Notes: a model not told the origin generated them from the sequence alone. DNA of 50,040 nucleotides from Verrucomicrobiales bacterium (GCA_028712475.1 JAQTQB010000016.1:1-50040); one strand, 5' to 3'. Positions 15,593 to 24,625 are shown, numbered from the stretch's first letter. Numbers and translations: made by a program.

Positions 15593-16421
15593 CAAGACGC
15601 ACGCACTGAAACTTGAAGCAAATGGAGACCGGCTGAAGCGCAACACGAGAGTTTTTACCTGGTTGAAATGTTGGGGGGCGGGCATTTCTTTCTTGACCAA
15701 TTTGATGGTGATGACAGCGCTGCCGGCCAGCGGCACCGGAAGCGTCACGATGGCCTGGAATCCGAGCACGGATGCAAGCGTCGTCGGTTACAATTTATAC
15801 TATGGTGGAGCGAGCGGGGTTTACACGAACAAGATTTCGACGGCCATCACCCCGAACGCCATTGTTTCCGGCCTGATGGAAGGGATGACTTACTATTTTG
15901 CCTTGACCGCGTATGACATTTCCGGTTTGGAAAGCCCGCTTTCAAACGAGGCGACGTATTCGGTTCCTATATCGGGGCAGCCGCCCGTCTTGGGAAGCCC
16001 CTCGTTTTCCGGCGGACGTTTTAGCTTTACAGTTCCGGGCGTGGCCGGTTCTCAATACGCAGTGGAAGCATCCGCCAATCTGGTCACCTGGGTTCGCGTG
16101 GTGACGAACACGGCACCGTTCACATTCGTGGAAACCAACTCCAGCCAGTTTGCGAAAAGATTTTATCGCACCGTCAATCTTTCCAGTTTGGCAGCGGCGA
16201 ACACGGCCGTGCAACCGGTCGTGTTACGCAGCCCCTCGCTCGCCGGCGGAAATTTTAGCTTTGCCGTTCCGGGCAACACCGGTGCCAAATACGCAGTGGA
16301 AGCGTCCGTCAATCTGGTCAACTGGGCTCGCGTGCTGACCAACACGGCCCCGTTCACCTTCGTGGACACCAACTCCAGCCAGTTTGGGAAAAGATTCTAT
16401 CGCACCGTCAGTCTTCCTTAA
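15585..16421 (+). CDS. Secreted fibronectin type III protein with two C-terminal tandem modules
   Basis: 278 residues from the ATG at 15585. A basic N-terminus and hydrophobic stretch (about residues 25-47) form a signal or anchor segment. A fibronectin type III domain follows (GSVTMAWNPSTDASVVGYNLYYG ... EGMTYYFALTAYDISGLESPLSNE). Two copies of a module of about 67-75 residues come next, each with FSF.VPG..G..YAVEAS.NLV.W.RV.TNTAPFTFV.TNSSQF.KRFYRTV. The repeat is also clear in the DNA (about 16000-16190 and 16230-16415). Related C-terminal modules are frequent in secreted verrucomicrobial proteins. The gene now sits behind a duplicated sigma-54-like promoter and a truncated receiver gene. 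Confidence 0.75.
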   Translation: MNDKTHALKLEANGDRLKRNTRVFTWLKCWGAGISFLTNLMVMTALPASGTGSVTMAWNPSTDASVVGYNLYYGGASGVYTNKISTAITPNAIVSGLMEGMTYYFALTAYDISGLESPLSNEATYSVPISGQPPVLGSPSFSGGRFSFTVPGVAGSQYAVEASANLVTWVRVVTNTAPFTFVETNSSQFAKRFYRTVNLSSLAAANTAVQPVVLRSPSLAGGNFSFAVPGNTGAKYAVEASVNLVNWARVLTNTAPFTFVDTNSSQFGKRFYRTVSLP

Positions 16422-16474
16422 CGGTCAGGTCGCGAGCCTGACCGGCGATTCGAAATTGCCGCTTCAGCCTGGCG

Positions 16475-16582
16475 AGTCCGGTAGTCTGGCTTGATTTCTC
16501 CCGCAAGCAGTTTCGTCGCGGGCGGGTCGAGGAGGAATTTCTGAACCGCGCGCTTGAACGGACGCGCGCTGAATTGCCGGTT
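16475..16582 (-). pseudogene. Remnant of a clpB 3' end
   Basis: Read on the minus strand, 36 codons give RQFSARPFKRAVQKFLLDPP and [11 protein letters not shown]. They align with the C-terminus of ClpB encoded at 20909-23506 ([31 protein letters not shown]), about 64% identical by eye. The DNA also aligns over about 80 bp. There is no upstream clpB sequence here and the frame continues into unrelated codons, so this is a non-functional duplicate fragment. It lies just 3' of the DUF1272 gene. Confidence 0.75.
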
Positions 16583-16604
16583 AATGGCAGCGCATGACTG
16601 GAGG

Positions 16605-16913
16605 TCAACGCTGTTCCGGAGGAATTGATTTGATCGCTTCGGCGAATTGCTGGTGAAAGCGTGAATCCACAGGACGATGCCTGACGGTTGTGCTGGCCGG
16701 ATGCGCGCCGAGAAAATCGCCAGCTTTCCAGTCGTTCTTCGGGCGGATGGGACGGGCACAAAATCCGCCGCCGCAATTCGGGCAGACATTTTCCAGGATG
16801 CTTTCAACGCAATGACGGCAGAAGGTGCATTCAAACGAGCAGATCATCGCGTCGGTGGAATCCGGCGGGAGCGGCGCGTTGCAGTTCTCGCAGGCGGGTC
16901 GCAGTTCGAGCAT
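16605..16913 (-). CDS. DUF1272 zinc-ribbon protein
   Basis: 102 residues. The N-terminal two thirds match DUF1272 closely: MLELRPACENCNAPLPPDS, ICSFECTFCRHCVESILENVCPNCGGGF. The eight or so cysteines in CxxC spacing indicate two zinc ribbons. DUF1272 proteins are small and cytosolic with no proven role. The C-terminal part (about residues 60-102) contains a second short domain with RHRPVDSRFHQQFAEAIK, seen in some family members. The gene lies 20 bp downstream of the AhpD-like gene and is probably in the same transcript. A clpB remnant follows its stop. Confidence 0.85.
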   Translation of the reverse strand: MLELRPACENCNAPLPPDSTDAMICSFECTFCRHCVESILENVCPNCGGGFCARPIRPKNDWKAGDFLGAHPASTTVRHRPVDSRFHQQFAEAIKSIPPEQR

Positions 16914-16932
16914 GACGGGCGAGATGGCTGGC

Positions 16933-17238
16933 TTAATCGGTCAGCACATGGGTCGCGTGGGTGACGGCGGCTCCCGCCCGCAACGAAGCGGCGACCATGG
17001 CGGCCTCGGTCAGCTCGGTTTCGGTGGCCCCGGCCTTGCGTGCATTGTCGGTGTGGATGCCGATGCAATACGGACATTGCGTGGTGAGCGCCACGCCAAC
17101 GGCGATCAGTTCCTTGTATTTCACCGGAATCGCTCCGGCGGCGACGGCGGCCTTGTCGAAGGCCCAGAAAGCCTTCATCAATTCCGGCGCCAATTTGTTC
17201 ATTTTCTCGATTTTGTTCAGGTTTGCTTTGTTATACAT
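16933..17238 (-). CDS. AhpD-like / carboxymuconolactone decarboxylase family protein
   Basis: 101 residues. The core FDKAAVAAGAIPVKYKELIAVGVA leads to the redox motif CPYCIGIH, with the usual C-x-x-C plus histidine (about residues 55-62), then DNARKAGATETELTEAAMVAASLRAGAA. This is the AhpD/CMD fold; members with CxxC act as peroxidase-linked disulfide reductases. No peroxiredoxin gene lies nearby, so the substrate is open. The start at 17238 gives a standard-length protein. It is upstream of DUF1272 with a 20-bp gap on the minus strand. Confidence 0.88.
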   Translation of the reverse strand: MYNKANLNKIEKMNKLAPELMKAFWAFDKAAVAAGAIPVKYKELIAVGVALTTQCPYCIGIHTDNARKAGATETELTEAAMVAASLRAGAAVTHATHVLTD

Positions 17239-17308
17239 GTGTTTGGTTGGTTATTGGTTCGGATAAATTATTTTCGGCACGATGTGGCTGGTGACAAATG
17301 AAAACTCC

Positions 17309-18250
17309 CTAGGGCAGGATTTGCACACGGTAAAATTTCTGCGGCGAGAATTGGGCGGTTACGTCGTGGAAGTTGACGCTGCCGAGCGGATTGGTCGCAA
17401 CACCCACTGCGCTCCAAGTCGAGAGATTCGTGGAGCCAAGGACCGTGTAAACTCCCGGCGGCCCGGTGATTCCGAATTTGAATGCGCCAATCAACATCAG
17501 CGGCCGGACCAGCTGAGCGGCCAGAGGATATGTGAACACGTTGACGCCTTGATCCTTGAGAGATGTGATCGTATTGGCCAGATTCGTAGCTGCCAATGGC
17601 TCGGATAGAATGAGCGTCGCAAGCGGATTTCCCTCTAGGATGAGTGAGTCCAGCTTTGTGATATCCGGAGGCAATGTGAGGCTGGTGATCTGATTTGAGG
17701 TGAGGTCAAGAATGGTCAGATTCGTAAGACCATCGGGCAGGTTGAGGCTGGTGAAATTATTTTCGGCAAGTTCGATCCTGATCAAATGCGTCATGCCTCC
17801 AGGCAGTGTAAGATCGGTGAGCCCGTCGCCCTCCATCAGGAGCGTGGTCAGATTTGTGAGCCCGCCCGGAAGCATGCAATTGGTGAGCGGATTGGAACTG
17901 ATGTCGAGCGTATTCAATTTCGTCAGCCCGGCTGGAAGGGAAAACGAGGTGAGGTGATTAAACTGGATGGTAAGCACAGTCAAATTACTGGCTGTTTCCA
18001 GCCCTTCCAAGCTTGTTACATTCCGGCAACAAGCGTTCAAGTCCGTCAAAGCCAGCATGTCCTGCTGCGTGATTGGGCCGGCAGGTTTTTGCAACGCTTC
18101 ACGGATGGCGGCGTTCAAGTCAGGGTCAGGAATGAAAACTTCCTGCGCCATGACCGTGTTAATAAAGCCGGCTAGAACCAGCACGGGCGCAGCCAATGAC
18201 CGGATTAACTGATTGATTGGTGCAATCTTGGATTCGCTGTATTTGTTCAT
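17309..18250 (-). CDS. Secreted leucine-rich-repeat protein with C-terminal STNL-type module
   Basis: 313 residues from the ATG at 18250; a longer frame to 18313 overlaps the methyltransferase and lacks a sensible N-terminus. A signal peptide (LAAPVLVLAGFINTVMAQ) is followed by PDPDLNAAIREALQKP. Then come about seven repeats of 21-23 residues of the form LPAGLTNLTTLDLSSNQLTSLT. The C-terminal 70 residues hold GPPGVYTVLGSTNLSTW and VNFHDVTAQFSPQKFYRVQILP, the same kind of module that ends the protein at 15585. It is likely an extracellular or surface-attached adhesion or recognition protein. It lies in a minus-strand run behind the methyltransferase (46-bp gap). Confidence 0.78.
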   Translation of the reverse strand: MNKYSESKIAPINQLIRSLAAPVLVLAGFINTVMAQEVFIPDPDLNAAIREALQKPAGPITQQDMLALTDLNACCRNVTSLEGLETASNLTVLTIQFNHLTSFSLPAGLTKLNTLDISSNPLTNCMLPGGLTNLTTLLMEGDGLTDLTLPGGMTHLIRIELAENNFTSLNLPDGLTNLTILDLTSNQITSLTLPPDITKLDSLILEGNPLATLILSEPLAATNLANTITSLKDQGVNVFTYPLAAQLVRPLMLIGAFKFGITGPPGVYTVLGSTNLSTWSAVGVATNPLGSVNFHDVTAQFSPQKFYRVQILP

Positions 18251-18296
18251 CGTGTAAGCTTGGAGCAACAACCCGCTGATTTGTTCCCAAACAATT

Positions 18297-19166
18297 TCAG
18301 CTTCGCGTGGCAATGACCTCCAGATACTCGGCGGCGACTTCAGTGGTGCCGGAAGCTCTGGCGATGTTATTGGCGGTTTGAAGTTCCACCAAATCCCGCC
18401 GCAGAGTGTCCTGCGCGGAGACTTCGAGCGCGGCGAACGCCTTTTGCGTCGGGCCGTAGTATTGGCGGAAGAACTCGACGGTTTCCGCAGGCGGAAATGG
18501 GTAACGCATCAACGCGATGCGACGGACGCACCGCACTTCGGCGAAGCCGGGCTGCAGTCGTGAACGCACCGTGGCCTCGTCGCCCCAGCCCATCGGCGAC
18601 GGGACGCCGGCGGGCGGCGGCGGCAGATGCGCCTTGAAAATATTGAACATTTTCCCGATGAACCCTTCGGGCGTCCAGTTGGCCAGCGCAATGCGCCCGC
18701 CGGGCTTGCTCACGCGCAGCAATTCGGCGGCGGCGATGTGCGGTCGCGGCGTGAACATCACACCGAACATGCTCACGGTGAGATCGAACCGCTCCTCCGC
18801 GAACGGCAATTCCTCGGCATCCGCTTCCTGGAAATTGACATGAAGCCCGCCTTTTTCAGCACGGGCCCGCGCCTGGGCAATCAGGTTGGCCGCGATGTCA
18901 ATGCCATGAACCACGCAGCCTTCCCGCGCCGCGATGACCGCCAGATTTCCCGTGCCGCAGGCCACGTCGAGCACCTTTGCGCCGCGACGCAACGATTGCC
19001 GCGCCATGAATTCCTCCGCGACATTTTCGATGGTGCGGGCGATCTGGCCGAAGTCGCCGGCTTCCCACGTCGCCTTCTGCCTGGCTTTGACGGCTTCGAG
19101 GTTGGGGATGGTCGTGGAATTGAAATGGCTGGTCGTGTCTTTGCGTTCGAGTGTTTGTGTTTGCAT
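18297..19166 (-). CDS. Class I SAM-dependent methyltransferase
   Basis: 289 residues. The Rossmann-type methyltransferase core shows motif I VLDVACGTGNLAVIAA (about residues 65-80), an acidic residue at the end of strand 2 (VHGIDIAANLI), EADAEELPF and the post-core LRVSKPGGRIALANWTPEGF. It resembles UbiE/Methyltransf_11 enzymes that act on small molecules. The substrate cannot be read from the sequence. It lies downstream of an AraC-type regulator on the same strand (about 85-bp gap), which may control it. The start at 19166 is the first ATG and gives a normal length. Confidence 0.85.
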   Translation of the reverse strand: MQTQTLERKDTTSHFNSTTIPNLEAVKARQKATWEAGDFGQIARTIENVAEEFMARQSLRRGAKVLDVACGTGNLAVIAAREGCVVHGIDIAANLIAQARARAEKGGLHVNFQEADAEELPFAEERFDLTVSMFGVMFTPRPHIAAAELLRVSKPGGRIALANWTPEGFIGKMFNIFKAHLPPPPAGVPSPMGWGDEATVRSRLQPGFAEVRCVRRIALMRYPFPPAETVEFFRQYYGPTQKAFAALEVSAQDTLRRDLVELQTANNIARASGTTEVAAEYLEVIATRS

Positions 19167-19250
19167 AATGAGTTGTATTGTCGGGAATCATAATGCCGAA
19201 AGCCGAAACGCCGTGCTTTGCTGCACGGTTCAATCATTTGACTGGGAAGC

Positions 19251-20123
19251 TCACCTGGCGGCCGGTTCGGACTGACGATAAGCCAGTGGCGGCACATCGA
19301 ACCGCTCCTTGAACACACGGCTGAAATGCGATACGTCCTCAAAGCCGCTTTCAAACGCGATCTCCGTGACGTTCAGCTTGGAACTGCGCAGCAGCGCGGC
19401 GGAATAATCGAGGCGCTTCTGCAGGAGCCATTTGCCGGGGGATTCCTGAAAGTGCTCCTGAAAATCGCGCTTGAACGACGACAGGCTGCGATGACAGAGC
19501 TTCGCGTATTCCTCCAGCGAGAGATTGTAGCGAAAATTTGCCTCCATGATCTCCTTCACCAACGGCGCGTCGTTTTCGCCAATCTGGCGGAAATAGGCGG
19601 CCAGCGCGGGATTTTTTCCGCTGGTAAGGACGCTGATGATCAATTCCTTCAGCTTCAGCCGCACCAACGGTTCCGAGGGTTTTTCCCGGCCGGAAAAATA
19701 AGTGCGCATGGACTGGAAGAACGCGGACAGCCCGACATCATTTTCCACGCGCGCGGCGGATCTGATCGGTTCCACGCCGGAAGTTTTGACAACGGAACAG
19801 CCGCCCATTTCCCGAACCGTGCTGCGCACCAGTGCGTCGGGGATGAAAAACGTGAACATGCAGACATCCGCCTCAAAATGCTGTTCCACGATGGTCGCGC
19901 CCTTTTTGACGAACAACGTCTCGCCCGGACTGGCTTTGCAAACGCCATCAATCGTGTGCCAGGTTTTCGCGCCCGTGACCACGTGCATGAGGTAGTCCGT
20001 GTCCGACCAATTCGGGAGCTTGTCCTCGCTGGCGCCGCAGGTGTATTCCACAAACAAAAAATCGCCGATCTCGAGCTTGTTGTAGCTCGGATTCGTGCGG
20101 ACGGCTTCGTAAAGATTCAGCAT
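19251..20123 (-). CDS. AraC-family transcriptional regulator
   Basis: 290 residues from the ATG at 20123. A longer frame to 20255 runs through the SDR remnant region and is unlikely to be used. The N-terminal half is a cupin-like sensor domain (DTDYLMHVVTGAKTWHTIDG...ASPGETLFVKKGAT). The C-terminal 100 residues form the double helix-turn-helix: LSLEEYAKLCHRSLSSFKRDF, then LNVTEIAFESGFEDVSHFSRVFKERFDVPP. This is the classic AraC/XylS arrangement. Neighbours are a remnant short-chain dehydrogenase on the other strand and a methyltransferase downstream; regulators of this type often control an adjacent SDR. The effector is unknown. Confidence 0.9.
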   Translation of the reverse strand: MLNLYEAVRTNPSYNKLEIGDFLFVEYTCGASEDKLPNWSDTDYLMHVVTGAKTWHTIDGVCKASPGETLFVKKGATIVEQHFEADVCMFTFFIPDALVRSTVREMGGCSVVKTSGVEPIRSAARVENDVGLSAFFQSMRTYFSGREKPSEPLVRLKLKELIISVLTSGKNPALAAYFRQIGENDAPLVKEIMEANFRYNLSLEEYAKLCHRSLSSFKRDFQEHFQESPGKWLLQKRLDYSAALLRSSKLNVTEIAFESGFEDVSHFSRVFKERFDVPPLAYRQSEPAAR

Positions 20124-20208
20124 ACCGGGAACAGCCAGTGGAACTGTAAAACAACTTGGCCGAAGAACAACTAAAACTAACCAACCGCCTTTAGATGCCA
20201 AGCATTCC

Positions 20209-20472
20209 ATGCCAAGATGCCATCCGCCTGGCATCATCATCACCCCGCTCGCCAAGGATGAATTGACCGGGCCGCGTGGTGCGGGCTACCGACGCATGAT
20301 CGAATTGTCTGCGGCCGGACGCGCTGGCACTCCCGACGAAGTGGGAACTGTCGGCGCACTCCTCATGGGTGCTGACGGCGCGTTTATCACCGGCAGCGAC
20401 ATCCTCATGGATGGCGGCGTAACAGCGGCTTATTGGTTCGGCGAACTTGGTGCGAGCCGCACGGGCAATTAA
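20209..20472 (+). pseudogene. C-terminal remnant of a short-chain dehydrogenase (SDR)
   Basis: From about 20227 the frame reads PGIIITPLAKDEL, then RMIELSAAGRAGTPDEVGTV and GAFITGSDILMDGGVTAAYW, which is the last third of a classical SDR. The Rossmann nucleotide motif and the YxxxK catalytic motif are absent, and no upstream coding sequence restores them. The remaining 87 codons are open and end at 20472. This is a truncated gene divergent from the AraC regulator, which probably once regulated it. Confidence 0.8.
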
Positions 20473-20908
20473 CGCGAAGACGCGGGGACGCAAAGTTAAA
20501 CCGCGAACTACCCGAACCACGCGAAAGCTATTCCCTCTCCGCCTCGACCGGGGAGAGGGTCAGGGTGAGGTGTCGAGGGGTCTGACACGAATTCCACGAA
20601 TTAACTCGAATTCAAATACGCTGAAGGCGTAACGGAAATTAGCCCAGGGTTTGAGCGTAGCGAATACCCTGGGCTAATTTCTTTTGCCCCGTTGGGGCAA
20701 GTCAGTTTGGCTTCGCGGCCTTTGTCAGACTTCGGCGCGACAAGTTGGCTTCGCGGCCTTTGCAGGCGACCACCAAGCGGCGCGGCAGCGCCGCCCTACC
20801 GGGAATTGAATTCGCGGCAATTCGTGGAATTTGCGTAAAACTGTCCGGCTCGTCGGTAGCCTCGCCCCACCGAATCCGTGTTCATCGGTGTTTATCCGTG
20901 GTTAAAGT
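20473..20908. repeat. Intergenic cluster of palindromic repeats
   Basis: No gene is visible. Several repeat units are packed together. One is CCCTCTCC/GGAGAGGG at 20533-20559, related to 30152-30182. Another is a perfect 15-bp inverted repeat, AAATTAGCCCAGGGT (20636-20650) with its complement at 20666-20680. TTGCCCC/GGGGCAA lies at 20684-20700. An 18-bp direct repeat, TTGGCTTCGCGGCCTTTG, occurs at 20707-20724 and 20745-20762. GCGGCGC/GCGCCGC at 20777-20794 ends in GCCCTACC, as in the element inside the gene at 46859. GAATT-rich filler surrounds them. Confidence 0.75.
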
Positions 20909-23506
20909 TCATTTCTTCTGAAATACCAGCGCGTCGTCCTTCGCGCTGACTTTGATTTTGTCATGGGGCTTAAATTCCCCCGCCAGCAACTTCGTTGCGA
21001 GCGGGTCGAGCAGGTGTTCCTGAATCGCGCGCTTGAGCGGGCGCGCGCCGAATTGCGGGTCGTAGCCTTCGCTCGCCAGCAGTTTCTTTGCGGCGGCGTC
21101 CACGTCGAGCGTGAGATTCTGCTGCGCGAGGCGTTGTTCCAACCGCCCGAGCTGGATGTCCACGATGCGCGCCAGTTCGCTTTCGTCGAGGCTTTGGAAA
21201 ATGATCACGTCGTCCACGCGATTCAGGAATTCCGGGCGGAAATGTTTCTTCAACTCGGCCAGCACCTTGTCTTCCATCGCCTGATGCGCGGACTTGTCGG
21301 TGTGGCCGTCCATGAAATATTCCTGGATGATGGGCGAGCCGAGGTTGCTGGTCATGATGACGATGGTGTTTTTGAAATCCACGGTGCGGCCCTGGCCGTC
21401 GGTGAGCCGGCCATCGTCGAGCACTTGCAGCAGCACGTTGAACACGTCGTGATGCGCCTTCTCGATCTCGTCGAACAGGATCACGGAATACGGTTTGCGG
21501 CGCACGGCTTCGCTCAACTGCCCGCCTTCCTCGTAACCGACATAGCCGGGCGGCGCGCCGATGAGCCGCGCGACGGTGTGTTTCTCCATGTATTCGCTCA
21601 TGTCAATGCGCACCATCGCCTGCTCGTCGTCGAAGAGAAATTCCGCGAGCGCACGAGCGGTCTCGGTCTTGCCCACGCCGGTCGGTCCAAGAAAAATGAA
21701 CGAGCCGATGGGGCGATTCGGATCTTGCAACCCGCTGCGCGAACGGCGCACGGCATTGGACACGGCGGTGACGGCCTGCTTCTGGCCGATGACGCGCTGC
21801 TGCAAACGTTCCTCCATCTTGAGCAGTTTTTCGCGTTCGCCTTCAAGCATCCGCGAAACGGGAATGTGCGTCCACGCCGCGACGACGCGGGCGATGTCTT
21901 CGTCAGTGACTTCCTGGCGGAGCAATGAAGTTTTCGTCGCCTCGGCCGACTGCTTTTCAATCTTCGCCAGCTTCGCTTCCAAATCGGGGATTTTGCCGTA
22001 TTGGATCTCCGCCGACTTCGACAAATCACCGGCGCGCTGTGCCTTTTCCAGTTCAATCTTCGCCTGCTCCAACTGCGACTGCACAATGCTCACGGCATTG
22101 ACAGCGGTTTTCTCGTTCTGCCACTGCGCCGTGAGCGCCTTGGATTTGTCCTTCAAATTGGCGAGTGTCTTGTCAATCAGCTTGAGTCGTTCCTTGCTCG
22201 CGGAATCTTTTTCCTTCGCGAGCGACGTGCGTTCGATTTCGAGTTGCAGAATCTGCCGGTCGAGCTGGTCGAGTTCCGTCGGCTTGGAATCCAGTTCCAT
22301 CTTGATGCGCGACGCCGCCTCGTCCACAAGGTCAATCGCCTTGTCCGGCAAAAACCGATCGGTGATGTAGCGATGCGAAAGCGTCGCTGCCGCCACAAGC
22401 GCCGCGTCCTGAATGCGCACGCCGTGATGCACTTCGTAACGTTCCTTCAGTCCGCGCAAAATCGCGATGGTCGCCTCGACCGACGGCTCGGCCACCTGCA
22501 CCGGCTGGAAGCGGCGTTCGAGTGCCGGGTCTTTCTCGATGTGCTTGCGGTATTCGTCCAGCGTCGTCGCTCCCACGCAACGCAATTCACCGCGCGCGAG
22601 CTGCGGCTTCATGATGTTCGCCGCGTCCGTCGCTCCTTCCGCCGCGCCCGCGCCGACCAGCGTGTGCAACTCGTCAATGAACAAAATGATTTTACCTTCG
22701 CTCGCCGTGATCTCCTTGAGGAACGCCTTAAGCCGGTCTTCAAATTCGCCGCGATATTTCGCCCCGGCAATCATCGCGCTCAAATCCATCGCCACGAGCC
22801 GCTTGTTTTTCAACGATTCAGGAATATCGCCGCTCACGATGCGCCGCGCCAGACCTTCGGCAATCGCCGTCTTGCCCACACCGGGTTCGCCGATGAGCAC
22901 GGGATTATTTTTCGTGCGGCGCGTCAACACCTGCATGACGCGGCGGATTTCCTCGTCGCGCCCAATGACCGGATCAATCTTCCCCTGCCGCGCGAGCGCC
23001 GTGAGGTCGCGACCGTATTTTTCCAGCGCCTGAAATTTTCCCTCCGGCTGCTGGTCGGTCACGCGCTGGTTGCCGCGCAATTCCGCGAGCGCCTTGAGCA
23101 CCGCATCGCGCTTGAGATTGTGCGCGGAAAAGATTTTCTTGAGCGACACGCTCGACGAATCCAGCAAGCCAAGCAGCAGATGTTCGGTGCTGACGTAATC
23201 GTCCTTGAGCTTGTTCGCCTCGGACTGCGCGGCATCGAGCGCCTTTTGCAGATCGCGCCCGGCGTAGGGCTCGTTGCCGCCTTGAATCTTGTGACGGCGC
23301 GCGAGTTCCTTGTCCAAATCCGGCTGGAGTTTGGCGGGCGGCACGCCGATGCGCGCCAGCAATTCCGGCACGAGGCTTTCTTCCTGGCCCAGCAGCGCGA
23401 GCAGCAGATGTTCGCCGTCCAATTCCTGATGCGAATGTTCCCGGGCGATGCGTTGCGCGTCCTGCAACGCCTCCTGTGATTTCAACGTCAGCTTGTCGAG
23501 TTGCAT
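20909..23506 (-). CDS. clpB: ClpB chaperone (Hsp100 disaggregase)
   Basis: 865 residues, the normal ClpB length. It has an N-terminal Clp_N repeat domain ([18 protein letters not shown]..., residues 1-145) and AAA+ domain 1 with [15 protein letters not shown] and ILFIDELH. The coiled-coil middle domain (about 400-525) distinguishes ClpB from ClpA and ClpC. AAA+ domain 2 has [17 protein letters not shown] and [11 protein letters not shown]. The C-terminal D2-small domain is [20 protein letters not shown]. It is a cytosolic ATP-driven protein disaggregase working with DnaK. The start at 23506 gives the standard N-terminus. No CIRCE element was seen upstream. A duplicated fragment of its 3' end lies at 16475-16582. 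Confidence 0.97.
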   Translation of the reverse strand: MQLDKLTLKSQEALQDAQRIAREHSHQELDGEHLLLALLGQEESLVPELLARIGVPPAKLQPDLDKELARRHKIQGGNEPYAGRDLQKALDAAQSEANKLKDDYVSTEHLLLGLLDSSSVSLKKIFSAHNLKRDAVLKALAELRGNQRVTDQQPEGKFQALEKYGRDLTALARQGKIDPVIGRDEEIRRVMQVLTRRTKNNPVLIGEPGVGKTAIAEGLARRIVSGDIPESLKNKRLVAMDLSAMIAGAKYRGEFEDRLKAFLKEITASEGKIILFIDELHTLVGAGAAEGATDAANIMKPQLARGELRCVGATTLDEYRKHIEKDPALERRFQPVQVAEPSVEATIAILRGLKERYEVHHGVRIQDAALVAAATLSHRYITDRFLPDKAIDLVDEAASRIKMELDSKPTELDQLDRQILQLEIERTSLAKEKDSASKERLKLIDKTLANLKDKSKALTAQWQNEKTAVNAVSIVQSQLEQAKIELEKAQRAGDLSKSAEIQYGKIPDLEAKLAKIEKQSAEATKTSLLRQEVTDEDIARVVAAWTHIPVSRMLEGEREKLLKMEERLQQRVIGQKQAVTAVSNAVRRSRSGLQDPNRPIGSFIFLGPTGVGKTETARALAEFLFDDEQAMVRIDMSEYMEKHTVARLIGAPPGYVGYEEGGQLSEAVRRKPYSVILFDEIEKAHHDVFNVLLQVLDDGRLTDGQGRTVDFKNTIVIMTSNLGSPIIQEYFMDGHTDKSAHQAMEDKVLAELKKHFRPEFLNRVDDVIIFQSLDESELARIVDIQLGRLEQRLAQQNLTLDVDAAAKKLLASEGYDPQFGARPLKRAIQEHLLDPLATKLLAGEFKPHDKIKVSAKDDALVFQKK

Positions 23507-23685
23507 ATATCTAACCAATTAAACGGAATATGCGCCGCGTCAAGTCTGGGAAATAGCAACCACGGTTTGCCGTGGCAAAGCACGGCAAAGGCGGGATGAC
23601 CATTAAATTTGAATCGGCATGGAACCCGCGAAGCGGTCGCCCGTTTCTGCTTTCTGCTGCCCGGCTTTTTCCTCATCCTTCCCGC

Positions 23686-24567
23686 GTGCAAACGCCGCCG
23701 CTCGACGCCCTGATTCCCGCCCCCAACCGTCGGCAGGCCATGGATTGGAGTCTTGTGCTGGCCAGTCAAGGCATTGAGCACGTCATCCAGCAGGACGATG
23801 CGGCCGGCTGGGCGCTGGCTGTGGCCGTGGGCGACCACGAACGCGCCCTCGCCCAAATCCAACTCTATCGCCAGGAAAACCGGCACTGGCGGTGGCGGCG
23901 TCCTTTGTTCCAGCCGGGATTATTTTTTGACTGGAGCAGCCTCGCCTGGGTGTTGTTGACCGTTTTCTTTTATGGCTGGAGCGAAGCCCGCGCCGACCTG
24001 CGGACACCGGGCCAAATGGACGGCACTGCGCTCGCGCACGGCGAATGGTGGCGACTGTTCACCGCCACCTGGCTGCACGCCGACCTCGCGCATCTGGCGG
24101 CGAACGTCGTGTTCGGGTTTCTATTCCTGGGACTGGTCATGGGCCGATACGGCCCGGGGGTGGGCTTGCTCGCCGCGTATCTTGCGGGAGTGGGCGGCAA
24201 TATCGCAGCGTGGCTGGTTCATGAACCAACATTGCGCGGCCTCGGAGCCTCGGGTGTCGTGATGGGCGCGCTGGGGCTCTTCACCACGCAATCCTTTGCC
24301 CTGTTGAAACGTCCCAATGCCATTGCCTTCAGACTGTTTGCCGGCGCCATTCTGGCCGGGCTGATGTTGTTTGTGTTTCTGGGAACCAGCCCGGGCACCG
24401 ACGTCGTCGCCCACCTCGGCGGATTCATCACCGGCCTGCTGCTCGGCTCCCTGTTGGCGCTCGCGCCCCGGCTCGTCCACCAACCGTGGGTCAATCTCGC
24501 CGCCGCGATTCTGTTCGTGGCCCTTGTCATTCTCCCCTGGTGGCTGGCCCTGACTTCTGGCCTCTGA
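23686..24567 (+). CDS. Rhomboid-family intramembrane serine protease
   Basis: About 293 residues if the GTG at 23686 is used; an ATG at 23740 (MDWSLVLASQG) is a good alternative, and a longer frame to 23572 runs into unrelated sequence. An N-terminal soluble part precedes about seven membrane helices. The catalytic signature is present: HLAANVVFGF (helix 2 H/N), the nucleophile serine in GLGASGVVMGALG (GASG) and the histidine in VAHLGGFITGLLLG. It should cleave membrane protein substrates in the inner membrane. It is divergent from clpB, with no clear operon partner. A hairpin follows at 24594-24625. Confidence 0.9.
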   Translation: MQTPPLDALIPAPNRRQAMDWSLVLASQGIEHVIQQDDAAGWALAVAVGDHERALAQIQLYRQENRHWRWRRPLFQPGLFFDWSSLAWVLLTVFFYGWSEARADLRTPGQMDGTALAHGEWWRLFTATWLHADLAHLAANVVFGFLFLGLVMGRYGPGVGLLAAYLAGVGGNIAAWLVHEPTLRGLGASGVVMGALGLFTTQSFALLKRPNAIAFRLFAGAILAGLMLFVFLGTSPGTDVVAHLGGFITGLLLGSLLALAPRLVHQPWVNLAAAILFVALVILPWWLALTSGL

Positions 24568-24593
24568 CCTCCAAACCCCGTTCCGGCATAAAA

Positions 24594-24625
24594 AAGAGTC
24601 TGGCCAAACCAATAGCCAGACTCTT
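24594..24625. terminator. Perfect 11-bp stem-loop after the rhomboid gene
   Basis: AAGAGTCTGGC (24594-24604) pairs perfectly with GCCAGACTCTT (24615-24625) across a 10-nt loop. On the minus strand the stem is followed by a T-run (ACTCTTTTTTATGCC), so it would terminate best for leftward transcription. For rightward rhomboid transcripts only an A-rich tail follows. Confidence 0.55.

Noticed and set aside
22001..23479. A 492-codon open frame antisense to clpB
   Set aside because: It mirrors the codon structure of the GC-rich clpB gene, lacks any recognisable motif and has no ribosome site; it is a compositional shadow.
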